A stretch of DNA of 64,000 nucleotides, taken from the NCBI GenBank assembly GCA_035533215.1, contig DATLUG010000028.1, positions 93,394 to 157,393 on the forward strand. Direction: 5' to 3'. The notes beneath the pieces are model-generated. The model saw only the letters and a program-made list of their open reading frames with translations, made no database searches and was not told the DNA's origin. The DNA is from DAHUZL01 sp035533215 (lineage in GTDB: Bacteria > Chloroflexota > Dormibacteria > Aeolococcales > Bog-877). The first letter of the stretch is position 1. Each line of letters opens with the position of its first letter. The position numbers were made by a program, and so were the translations under genes. Positions 42,341 to 49,901 of the stretch are shown here, one piece after another.

Positions 42341-43270
42341 ATGTCCGATCGGGAGCGGCCGACGTTCCCCATGGAGCGCGGGCGTCCCAAAGCCACCTTG
42401 GTGGTGGCGGAACCGGACCGGGAGGCGCTGCTCCGCTGGGTGCAGCGGCGCAGCTCCAGCAATGGGTTGGCGCAGCGCGCGCGGATCGTGCTGCGCTGCA
42501 GTGAGGGTGTCACCAACGTCGCGGTCGCCCGCGAATTGCGGATCACCAACGCGACCGTGGGCAAGTGGCGGCAGCGATTCATCGCGCGCGGCGTGGCCGG
42601 CCTGCTCGACGAGCCGCGCTGAGGGGCCCCGCGCCGCATCACGGACGAGCAGGTGGAGACCGTCGTCGTGCGCACGCTGGAGACGATGCCGCCAGCGGCG
42701 ACCCACTGGAGCACACGGCGCATGGCGGCCCGGAGCGGGCTGAGTCATGCCTCGGTCCGTCGCATCTGGCGAGCGTTTGGTCTCCAGCCCCATCGGGTGG
42801 AGAGGTTCAAGCTCTCCAGTGATCCCCAGCTGGTGGAGAAGGTGCGCGACATCGTGGGTCTGTACTTTCATCCGCCGGCCCACGCGCTGGTGCTCTGCGT
42901 CGACGAGAAGATCCAGATCCAGGCGCTGGATCGGACGCAGCCGATCCTGCCGATGGCGCCGGGGATGCCCGAGCGGCGCACCCATGACTACCGGCGCCAC
43001 GGCACCACCTCGCTCTTCGCCGCTCTCGACATCGCCACGGGGAAGGTCATCGGCCAGCTGCACCGCCGCCATCGCTGCTCTGAGTTCCGCCAGTTCCTGG
43101 ACCGCATCGATCAGGCGGTGCCCGCGGCGCTGGACGTCCACCTGATCTGCGACAACTACGCGACTCACAAGACGCCCACGATTCAGCGCTGGCTGGCCGC
43201 CCATCCCCGTTAGCACGTGCACTTCACTCCCACCTACTCCTCGTGGATCAATCAAGTCGAGAATGGGTGA
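42341..43270 (+). pseudogene. IS630-family transposase, interrupted by two stops and truncated
   Basis: One continuous frame encodes the N-terminal HTH (LAQRARIVLRCSEGVTNVAVARELRI ... ARGVAGLLDEPR), interrupted by TGA at 42620-42622. It then continues through LETMPPAATHWSTRRMA, LVLCVDEKIQIQALDRTQ (DDE Asp) and LDVHLICDNYATHKTP (second Asp). TAG at 43211-43213 interrupts just before HVHFTPTYSSWINQVENG, where the last acidic residue occurs. The C-terminal tail is lost. Both nonsense codons lie in otherwise well-preserved sequence, so decay looks recent. The element is inserted against the istB remnant. Confidence 0.8.
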
Positions 43271-43300
43271 ACACAATCGACCAGGGGCAGGGGTTCGAAC

Positions 43301-44506
43301 TCACTCTGGAGGTCGCGATTCGGTAGCCTCAGCAGCTCTACGATCACCAGGGCTCCCGGCCGGCCTCAGCAGCGCGTACAGGTCGTCGAGGAGTCGGTCG
43401 AGTCTGGTGAGGTCGTACGCTTCGTAGGACTGGTCATGCCGGGCAGCGGCTTCAAGCAGGTCGCCGGGACTCTGAGCTGGATCGGAATGCCAGCAACGGT
43501 AGAGGAACATTCCCTCCCGCAGACGTTTGAGTTCCACCCCCTGCTTGCCGTGAGGACGTTGTCCGCGCCCTCGCCAAAGCCATTCCTGCCGCGGCACGAT
43601 CCACTTCCTCCACACCTGCACCCAGTCCTCAAGAGTGACGTATTCGTCCAAGCCTCCTACGGTCACTGAGAACCTGTCGGGGTCCGGGGGAAGAGCGTCG
43701 TCGTCCAGTTCGCCCATGGCCACCATGGTGAGCGCCATGTCCTGTCCCTCCAGGTAGGTGCGCTCACCGGTCAGGACATGGCCGCCGATGGCGACCTGCA
43801 TCGACCTTGTCCGCGGTAGGCGGTGTCGTCGGAGGAGGGCGATCACCGAATGTGTGAGGGGAGCGACCCGGTCGGACTCTTCTCGGCACAGCCAGTCCGG
43901 GGTGGCGTCCGTCACCAACAGACCCACACGGGCGCTTTCTCGGGCACTCTCAAGTATCCTCTGAGATACGCCCATCTCTGACGCTTCGCCGCTCTCAAGG
44001 GCCTGGCCCGCGGCCGCCCGCGCGTGGATGTGGCGCCACCGGGCCACCTCATTCCGCTGGATCACCAAGTGCGGGTTTGCTGGTTGCGGAAACCGCACTC
44101 GGCCGACGTCTGGCAGCGCCCCCCCGCCGGGTGGCGGGACCCACTTGGGAGGTGCAGGCTCCCACTCATAGGGCCCAGAGAAGAGATCGGGCGGGATCCG
44201 CAGCAGAGCTCGGACCAAGGCGCAGTCTGCCTCGACGTGGGGGTTTTCCGGAAGGAGCGCGAGGCGAGCCCGCAGCCCCTCCGAGGTGTCTGTCCACGGA
44301 ATCTGGCGCCGGGGGAAGACGTGCTCGAGCAGCGCGAGTGGCAAGCCCCGCTCTGCTTGGCGCGCGAGGCGCGGATCGAATCCGCGAATCGTACGCAGGG
44401 CTTCCCGATGCCCCTCGTCCGTGAAGTCGCGTGGGCCGGGCCCATACAGCGATCGGAGTGCCTGTCGCACCTCCTCGGGTACGCCGGACGTCTGCTTTCT
44501 CGTCAT
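43301..44506 (-). CDS. Uncharacterised 401-aa protein of the mobile region
   Basis: A soluble, highly charged protein without signal or membrane segments. It opens MTRKQTSGVPEEVRQALRSLYGPGPRDFT and contains EGLRARLALLPENPHVEADCALVRALLRI near 75-105 and a hydrophobic-acidic middle (ARVGLLVTDATPDWLCREESDRVAPLTHSV near 205-235). A Trp-rich segment DWVQVWRKWIVPRQEWLWRGRGQRP lies near 300-325 and an acidic LDRLLDDLYALLRPAG near the end. I recognise no family. Lower GC and different codon use than the chromosome suggest transfer. AGGGGG precedes the ATG. It diverges from the primase module and shares a short intergenic region with it. Confidence 0.6.
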   Translation of the reverse strand: MTRKQTSGVPEEVRQALRSLYGPGPRDFTDEGHREALRTIRGFDPRLARQAERGLPLALLEHVFPRRQIPWTDTSEGLRARLALLPENPHVEADCALVRALLRIPPDLFSGPYEWEPAPPKWVPPPGGGALPDVGRVRFPQPANPHLVIQRNEVARWRHIHARAAAGQALESGEASEMGVSQRILESARESARVGLLVTDATPDWLCREESDRVAPLTHSVIALLRRHRLPRTRSMQVAIGGHVLTGERTYLEGQDMALTMVAMGELDDDALPPDPDRFSVTVGGLDEYVTLEDWVQVWRKWIVPRQEWLWRGRGQRPHGKQGVELKRLREGMFLYRCWHSDPAQSPGDLLEAAARHDQSYEAYDLTRLDRLLDDLYALLRPAGSPGDRRAAEATESRPPE

Positions 44507-44561
44507 AGAGACCCCCTATGACACCTGGACCGATCTGTAGTGTAGCGGCGACGATCCCCCG

Positions 44562-44771
44562 GTGGCCACCGATCGCCTCCCGATCATCGATGTCGTCGTC
44601 GAACGTGTCAGCGACGATCACGCTCCCCGCGACATTGTCGCTGCAATCGACCTCATCCTGCGCGCCGCCGTCACGCCGGCCGGCTCGGACGCCACGGACA
44701 GCGGGGCGGCCTCCGGCTCCGAGCCCAGGGCGCGAGACGCCGCCAACTCCGGGGCTCGCGCCCATGCATGA
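44562..44771 (+). CDS. Small protein upstream of the primase, unknown function
   Basis: A 69-aa frame starting GTG: ATDRLPIIDVVVERVSDDH then PRDIVAAIDLILRAAVTPAG and an Ala/Ser-rich tail. Its stop overlaps the primase ATG by eight bases. The first half alternates in a way consistent with a folded alpha/beta segment. Support comes from its position directly before the primase and overlapping stop; it could also be a leader with no product. Confidence 0.4.
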   Translation: MATDRLPIIDVVVERVSDDHAPRDIVAAIDLILRAAVTPAGSDATDSGAASGSEPRARDAANSGARAHA

Positions 44772-45618
44772 CCCTGGGCCGCTGGCCACTGCGCCGGCCT
44801 ATGTCGAGATCGGCCTTCCCATCATTCCGATCTGCGGGCCGCGGCATGGGTGCGGTTCCCCGGGCAAGATCCCGTTCGACCCTCTCGCCAGGCGCCACCT
44901 CGCGGGCTGGCAACACCGCGGCATCCCAGATCCCGATCAAGTCGCTCGATGGCTGGAAGCGCCTGGCGTGCGGGGCCTCAACATCGGGCTCGTGCTCGGT
45001 GACGGACTCGTGGGCCTCGACGTGGACGGCCCAGAGGGCGAGACCCTTCTGGCCGATCGATCGCAGGGCGATCTCCCCCAGACGTGGGCCTTCACAACCG
45101 CACGCGGCCGGCGGCTGATCTACGCAGCCCCAACGGCCACGCGGATCGGGAAGGCGAACCTTCGCGGCAGCGCACCGCGCGGTGGACTGGACATTCTCGG
45201 TGAGGGAACGCAGACGGTGGTGCCTCCTTCTGTCCACCACACAGGCGCTGTGTGCCGCTGGGCTCCGCAACGCGACCCTTGGCAAGCGGGGCCGCCTGCC
45301 CTGGCGCCGGCCTGGGTGACCGCCGAAGCACACGCGCGCACAACACCGACTGACTCCCAGTCGTGGTCGCATCGCGGCTGGTGGCAGCCTCTGCTCGTGG
45401 GCGTCTCGGTAGGCGCTCGGCACAGCACCGCAGCCCGGCTTGTCGGCCGGTGGGTACGCCTCGGGCTCGGTCCGGAGGAGATCGCACTCCTGGCCGCCGC
45501 CTGGAACGCCCGCAACCCCGAGCCTCTCCCGGTACCCGAGTTGGAGCGGATCATGGCTGATCTGGTCCAGCTCGCCCCGCCATCCGCGATCTCACGACGC
45601 GTCGTCGCGACCGGCTGA
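44764..45618 (+). CDS. Primase-polymerase (bifunctional DNA primase/polymerase N-terminal domain)
   Basis: A 284-aa protein with the Prim-Pol signature layout of plasmid and phage primases: YVEIGLPIIPICGPRHGC at about 12-29, GKIPFDPLARRHLAGWQ near 37-53, RGLNIGLVLGDGLVGLDVDGPEG near 75-97 (the LDVD acidic pair), AFTTARGRRLIYAAP near 110-125 and LDILGEGTQTVVPPSVH near 145-160. It primes or extends DNA at replication start. A helical segment with WVRLGLGPEEIALLAAAWNARN near 240-262 follows, typical of the small C-terminal extension. It is followed by a DUF3987-like gene, forming a replication module. Confidence 0.85.
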   Translation: MHDPGPLATAPAYVEIGLPIIPICGPRHGCGSPGKIPFDPLARRHLAGWQHRGIPDPDQVARWLEAPGVRGLNIGLVLGDGLVGLDVDGPEGETLLADRSQGDLPQTWAFTTARGRRLIYAAPTATRIGKANLRGSAPRGGLDILGEGTQTVVPPSVHHTGAVCRWAPQRDPWQAGPPALAPAWVTAEAHARTTPTDSQSWSHRGWWQPLLVGVSVGARHSTAARLVGRWVRLGLGPEEIALLAAAWNARNPEPLPVPELERIMADLVQLAPPSAISRRVVATG

Positions 45619-45658
45619 CACCAAGAGGGGCGGGCTGGAACCCGCCCCTGGTCGAGGG

Positions 45659-47353
45659 ATGAAGGTGAGCATACCAAGTCCGAACACATGGGCGATCGAG
45701 ATGGTGGGTGAGCCAGAGATCACCGAGCAGGGCGTCGTCGTGGTCACGCTCGACTTCCGCGTCGACGGTCAGGTGATCACGTCAGACCGCGTCGCCCTCC
45801 ACGACGAGGTGGCTCGGCGGCGGTTTCTGAAGGAGGTCACGCACTCATGGCAGGCAGTGGCCGGTGGGCTGCCGTTGGACGAGGCCGCGCTGAAGCGGTC
45901 CCTGCTCGACCTCTACGAGGACGTCACCTCGCGACCTCGATCGGGTCGATCCCCTCGACCCTCTTCAGCCTCCCACGAGCGCGAAGGCACCACGGTCGAT
46001 CCGTTGGAGGTAGTGCACGCTGATGACGAGCACGATACAGAGTCCGTTCTGGCGCACGCGCCGGTGCTGCCCAACGACGTGTGGGTGGGGTGGCTGCGTG
46101 ACTTCCGGTCCTGGGTGGAGCCAACCACCGACGGGGCCTTCGAAGCGATCTTTGTCGCGGGGGCCATTGTGCTGGGGCTGGCTGTTGGCCGAGAGGTCGC
46201 GCTGGCGTATGGGCGGCCGATGTACGCGAATCTCAACGGCCTGATCCTGGGCCAAACCGGGGTCCCCCGCAAGACCACGGTCATGGGGAGGGGTCGCGAG
46301 ATTCTCGAGCGTATCTTCGACGATGACACTGTCCGCGTCTCCCGGTCGATCGGAAGCGGAGAGGGCCTGTTGGAACTGTTCTGCGAGGAGGTGCAGGTGA
46401 GGGAGGGTCGATCTACCCGTACGATCCTGCGCCCACTCCCAAAGCAGCGCGTGCTTCTCGATGAGCCAGAATGGACCAACGTGCTTGTCAAGCTTGGGCG
46501 CAGCGGGACGGCCAACCTCCAAGAGATCCTGATCGCATTGTACGACGGCGAGGACTTCACCCCGCGCACTCGATCCCGGCCGATTACAGTGCGAGAGCCA
46601 TTCTTCTCCATCCTGACAGCGACGACACCGGAGAACCTCGAAACGCGCTTGGATTTCGTCCATATCGAGAGCGGGCTGGTCCCACGGTTCGTTACGTTCT
46701 GGGCAACGCCGCGGGAGCCGATCGCGTATCCTGACGTGCCGGACAAAGGACAGGAGTCGAAGCTGGTCGCTGGAGCATCGGCGATCTTCCAGCACGCCCA
46801 CGGCCTCGCGACTGCTGGCCGAGATATCCTTGAGCTGAGCCCAGCAGCGCGGAATGCGTGGGCAGTACTATTCAAGCGGTACACTGATCTCCAGCGGCAG
46901 ACACTCGGACCTGCCGCTCACATCCTGACGCGCGTGCCATCGCATGTGCTCAAGTTCGCCCTCCTGTATTGCCTTCAAGCTGGGCATGCGGCAGTTGAGC
47001 TTGAGGACCTGGAACGGGCTGCGATCGTGGGCGACTATCTCGCCGAGACCGCCGTGATCGTGCCGCGCGGGGTGACGAAGGCGCCGATCGCTCGCGTCGA
47101 GGCCAAGGTCCTCGATGCCTTGCAGCATGTCTCTCCGCGCTGGGTCGGAGCCAGCCGCGTCCACCAAATCGTCGGCGGACGGATCGACTCGCCTACCCTT
47201 CAGCGAGCGCTCGGGGCGCTCGTGGATCTCGACCGGGTCGAACAGAGTCACGGGGCCTCGCCCGGCCATCCTGAGTACCGGGTCTATCGCCTGCGGAGCC
47301 ACCCGTCCGTCAAGCGGTCAAACGGTCACCCGGCGACTGGAGGGGACTCGTGA
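45659..47353 (+). CDS. DUF3987-like replication protein (primase-associated ATPase-like)
   Basis: A 564-aa protein. After an N-terminal domain (1-90) and an acidic linker, the core has a P-loop-like element LILGQTGVPRKTTV at about residues 196-208, where the usual GK(S/T) is replaced by RKT. A Walker B-like LLDEPEW follows at 266-272, with NLQEILIALYDGEDF and PFFSILTATTPENLE near 287-326. This matches the DUF3987 family found with Prim-Pol proteins in mobile elements, thought to act as replicative helicase. The C-terminus has a winged-helix-like tail (ARVEAKVLDALQHVSPRW ... LQRALGALVDLDRVE). The stop overlaps the Mom-like gene start. Confidence 0.75.
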   Translation: MKVSIPSPNTWAIEMVGEPEITEQGVVVVTLDFRVDGQVITSDRVALHDEVARRRFLKEVTHSWQAVAGGLPLDEAALKRSLLDLYEDVTSRPRSGRSPRPSSASHEREGTTVDPLEVVHADDEHDTESVLAHAPVLPNDVWVGWLRDFRSWVEPTTDGAFEAIFVAGAIVLGLAVGREVALAYGRPMYANLNGLILGQTGVPRKTTVMGRGREILERIFDDDTVRVSRSIGSGEGLLELFCEEVQVREGRSTRTILRPLPKQRVLLDEPEWTNVLVKLGRSGTANLQEILIALYDGEDFTPRTRSRPITVREPFFSILTATTPENLETRLDFVHIESGLVPRFVTFWATPREPIAYPDVPDKGQESKLVAGASAIFQHAHGLATAGRDILELSPAARNAWAVLFKRYTDLQRQTLGPAAHILTRVPSHVLKFALLYCLQAGHAAVELEDLERAAIVGDYLAETAVIVPRGVTKAPIARVEAKVLDALQHVSPRWVGASRVHQIVGGRIDSPTLQRALGALVDLDRVEQSHGASPGHPEYRVYRLRSHPSVKRSNGHPATGGDS

Positions 47354-48183
47354 GCCCGTCAGCCGTACTCACTGCGGTGGTGTCATCGCGGGTCTCGTCG
47401 GCCGCCAGACCGTTTGACAGTTTGACTGCGGGGGGTCCCTGTGGTGTCACGTCCGCTGACGTGGACCCACGCGCCGGTGGGGTCGATCGCAACCCGCCCG
47501 CCACCCTGGCGGGAGACGCCCCTGCGAACGGGAGCCCGGCGCTCCAGCCCCTGCATGCCCGCGACGTCGAGGTGCGGGTCCTCCCTCCCCATGTCGCCCG
47601 CGCCCTCGTCGTGCGGCACCACTACCTCCACAGTTGGCCGGGCGCGACTCGGCTCTGTTTCGGCGTCTTCGCAGATGGCGCGCTCCTCGGCGTCTGCACC
47701 CTGGGCGCTGGGTCGATCAACGGCCACTGCCTGGTCGAGGGCGCCACCCGGGCAGACGTCTGGACCCTCAGCCGGCTCTGGCTCGACGACCGGCTGCCCC
47801 GGAACACCGAGTCGCGCGTCCTGGGGATTGTCGTCCGCGCCCTCCGGCGGTTCACCCGAGCGAAGGCTGTCGTCGCCTACGCGGATCCTGGGGCTCACCA
47901 CCGCGGCACCATCTACCAGGCGGCCGGCTGGCTCTACACCGGCCCGTCCGGCGCCCTGCCCCGGCTCGACCTCGGGGACGGCATCCCCCGGCACTGCCGA
48001 TCGGTCGGGTCGCTGTACGGGACCCACTCGGTCCGCTACCTGCGCGCCCGCGGCCTCCCGGTCTGCCGGGTTCCCCAGGCCTCCAAGCACACCTACCTCG
48101 TCGTCGTCGACCCCGCCTGGCGTGACCGCATCCGACCCGCCAGCCGCCCATACCCCAAGGAGGCAAACCGTGGAGATCCGTGA
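47350..48183 (+). CDS. Mom-like DNA-modification protein (GNAT fold)
   Basis: A 277-aa protein. After a poorly conserved N-terminus of about 75 residues comes a GNAT-like domain with VVRHHYLHSWPGATRLCFGVFADG near 87-110, LLGVCTLGAGS, TLSRLWLDDRLPRNTESRVLG near 139-159, and ALRRFTRAKAVVAYADPGAHHRGTIYQAAGWLYTG near 164-198. The order Ser-Arg-x-x-x-D, SYAD/AYADP, H-x-G-x-IYQA-x-W resembles phage Mu Mom, which converts adenine in phage DNA to a carbamoylmethyl-type derivative that blocks restriction. The assignment is from motif resemblance. GTG start overlaps the upstream TGA. Confidence 0.7.
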   Translation: MSPSAVLTAVVSSRVSSAARPFDSLTAGGPCGVTSADVDPRAGGVDRNPPATLAGDAPANGSPALQPLHARDVEVRVLPPHVARALVVRHHYLHSWPGATRLCFGVFADGALLGVCTLGAGSINGHCLVEGATRADVWTLSRLWLDDRLPRNTESRVLGIVVRALRRFTRAKAVVAYADPGAHHRGTIYQAAGWLYTGPSGALPRLDLGDGIPRHCRSVGSLYGTHSVRYLRARGLPVCRVPQASKHTYLVVVDPAWRDRIRPASRPYPKEANRGDP

Positions 48184-48880
48184 CCTGCCGCTCGCCCAGC
48201 TCACCCCGGCGCCCTGGAACCCGAACGAGGCCGACCCCGCCACCCTGGAGCGGCTCGGCCGGAGCCTCGGCCGCTTCGGTACGGTGCTGCCGCTGGTCGT
48301 CCGGCCGCTTGCCGATGGCTTCGAGGTCCTTGGCGGCAACCAGCGCCTCCAGCTCTACCGCGCGCAGGAGCTGGCCGCCGTCCCCTGCGTCGTGGTCGAC
48401 GTCGGCGACGTCGAGGCCCGGCTCCTCGCCCAGGCCCTCAACACCATCCACGGCGCCGACGACCTCGGCCGGAAGGCTGCGCTGGTGCGTGACCTCCTGG
48501 CCGCGATGCCGGCCGAGGAGGTGGCGACGCTCCTCCCCGAGAGCGTCGACGCCCTCCGGGGCCTGGCGCGGCTTGGTCAGGAGCCCGGATCGCTCGCCGA
48601 CGACGTCCGCGCCTGGGCGGCCACCCAGGAGATCCGGCTGGAGCGGGTCAGCTTCCCGTTCACCTCCGAACAGCGCGAGATCGTGGAGGCGGCGATCACT
48701 CGGGCGCTGCTCGGCCTGCCGCCCGGGGACGCCCCCAATCGACGGGCCATGGCCCTCGTCACGATCTGCGAGGGCTGGATGGCCCAACCTCCGCCCCGGC
48801 GGGCCCGGCGCGGACGGGGCCGGCGGCGAGTGGTGTCGGCTGGGGCGACACCACAGGCTGACGGGGTGGCCCCCGCATGA
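48170..48880 (+). CDS. ParB/Srx-like nuclease-domain protein
   Basis: A 236-aa protein starting GTG inside the 3' end of the Mom-like gene (14-base overlap), with AAGGAGG seven bases upstream. The N-terminal ParB-like domain reads IRDLPLAQLTPAPWNPNEAD, RLGRSLGRFGTVLPLVVRP, then FEVLGGNQRLQLYRAQELAAVPCVVVDVG (about residues 50-80), where GGNQR replaces the classical GHRR-type box. A longer helical part follows, ending with an Arg/Pro-rich tail. In mobile elements such proteins are often next to DNA-modification genes rather than partition genes, and no parA is present here. Confidence 0.75.
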   Translation: MEIRDLPLAQLTPAPWNPNEADPATLERLGRSLGRFGTVLPLVVRPLADGFEVLGGNQRLQLYRAQELAAVPCVVVDVGDVEARLLAQALNTIHGADDLGRKAALVRDLLAAMPAEEVATLLPESVDALRGLARLGQEPGSLADDVRAWAATQEIRLERVSFPFTSEQREIVEAAITRALLGLPPGDAPNRRAMALVTICEGWMAQPPPRRARRGRGRRRVVSAGATPQADGVAPA

Positions 48881-49143
48881 CCCCCGGGGCGATCGCCTGT
48901 CCGATCTGCGGGACCGCCATGCGGGTGACGGTGACTACGAACCGGAACGGCAAGCACGCCATCGGGGTCCACTGCCCCGACGACGGACGCCACTTCCGAG
49001 GGTTCATCAACCACAAGCCCTACGTCGAGGCCGTCCTCGGGGAGGCCGTGGCCGAGGCCGGCGCTCGACCCGACGTGATCGGACCCGGCGGCGGCCTCCA
49101 AAACGGTTCTGGCGGCCCGGCGGGTCGCCTGGCGCCGTCCTGA
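48877..49143 (+). CDS. Zinc-ribbon-like small protein
   Basis: An 88-aa protein with a CPICG motif at residues 8-12 and a second metal-binding part HCPDDGRHFRGFINH near 32-46; the Cys/His spacing suggests a zinc knuckle. It contains a basic-aromatic linker and an acidic helix (KPYVEAVLGEAVAEAGARP). Function unknown. The ATG overlaps the ParB-like stop as ATGA, so it belongs to the same transcript. Confidence 0.65.
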   Translation: MTPGAIACPICGTAMRVTVTTNRNGKHAIGVHCPDDGRHFRGFINHKPYVEAVLGEAVAEAGARPDVIGPGGGLQNGSGGPAGRLAPS

Positions 49144-49162
49144 TCGCTCAGGGGTCGCCGCG

Positions 49163-49771
49163 GTGAAGGTGGGGCTGTACCTGCGGGTCTCAACCGACGA
49201 TCGGGGTCAGACCGTCGAGACCCAACGCCTCCCCCTCCGGGACTTCTGCGCTGCCCAGGGGTGGACCGACGTCGTCGAGTACGCCGACGAGGCGAGCGCC
49301 AGCGACCTCCGGGGCCGCGTGGCCTGGCGCCGGCTGCTCGACGACTGCGCCCGAAGACGGGTCGACCTCGTCTGCTGCTGGCGGATCGACCGCTGCTTCC
49401 GGTCCGTCCTCGACGCCGCCCAGACCTTGGAGCGGCTGCGCCATTGGGGGGTCGGGCTCAGGTCCTACGCCGAGCCCTGGCTCGACACGACCTCGCCGTT
49501 CGGGGAGGCGCTCTTCCACATCACGGTCGCATACGCCCAACTGGAGCGGGGCATCCTCGCCGAGCGGACCCGGGCCGGGATCGACCGGGCCCGGCGCCAG
49601 GGGAAGCGGGTCGGTCGGCCGCCGGTGACGACGCGCCCAGGGTTCGCGGACCGATGGGCGGAGGTCCGACCGGACGTCGAGGCGGGCACGATCACCCACG
49701 CGGTCGCAGCGCGGCAGCTCGGGATCGGGCACGCGACGCTGCTCAGGCTCCTCGCATCGCCAGCGTCCTGA
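49163..49771 (+). CDS. Serine recombinase (resolvase family)
   Basis: A 202-aa small serine recombinase. The catalytic serine is in LYLRVSTDDRGQTVETQ (Ser10), and the core continues with DEASASDLRGRVAWRRLLDD, VDLVCCWRIDRCFRSVLDAAQTLERL and TSPFGEALFHITVAYAQLERGILAERTRAGI. The C-terminal HTH is VAARQLGIGHATLLRLL. It would resolve cointegrates or integrate the element. GTG start after TCGCCGCG. It closes the mobile module 130 bases before the CRISPR array. Confidence 0.92.
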   Translation: MKVGLYLRVSTDDRGQTVETQRLPLRDFCAAQGWTDVVEYADEASASDLRGRVAWRRLLDDCARRRVDLVCCWRIDRCFRSVLDAAQTLERLRHWGVGLRSYAEPWLDTTSPFGEALFHITVAYAQLERGILAERTRAGIDRARRQGKRVGRPPVTTRPGFADRWAEVRPDVEAGTITHAVAARQLGIGHATLLRLLASPAS

Positions 49772-49901
49772 ACTCTGCCGCCACGCTGCTCCTCAACAGC
49801 GGTGCGCGCACCCGCCCTCTACTTCTCGCCAAAGTCTCGTGTCAATGTCGGCGGCCACGACCGGAGGGGACCTATGCGCGGCGGTTGATCCGTACGTCCA
49901 C

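Noticed and set aside
48170..48880. Chromosome or plasmid partition ParB
   Set aside because: No ParA, no parS-like sites noticed, and the box GGNQR differs from the partition-type motif; it is a ParB/Srx-fold protein of a modification-type context.
44562..49771. Complete prophage
   Set aside because: No terminase, portal, capsid, tail or lysis genes; only replication, modification and recombinase genes are seen.
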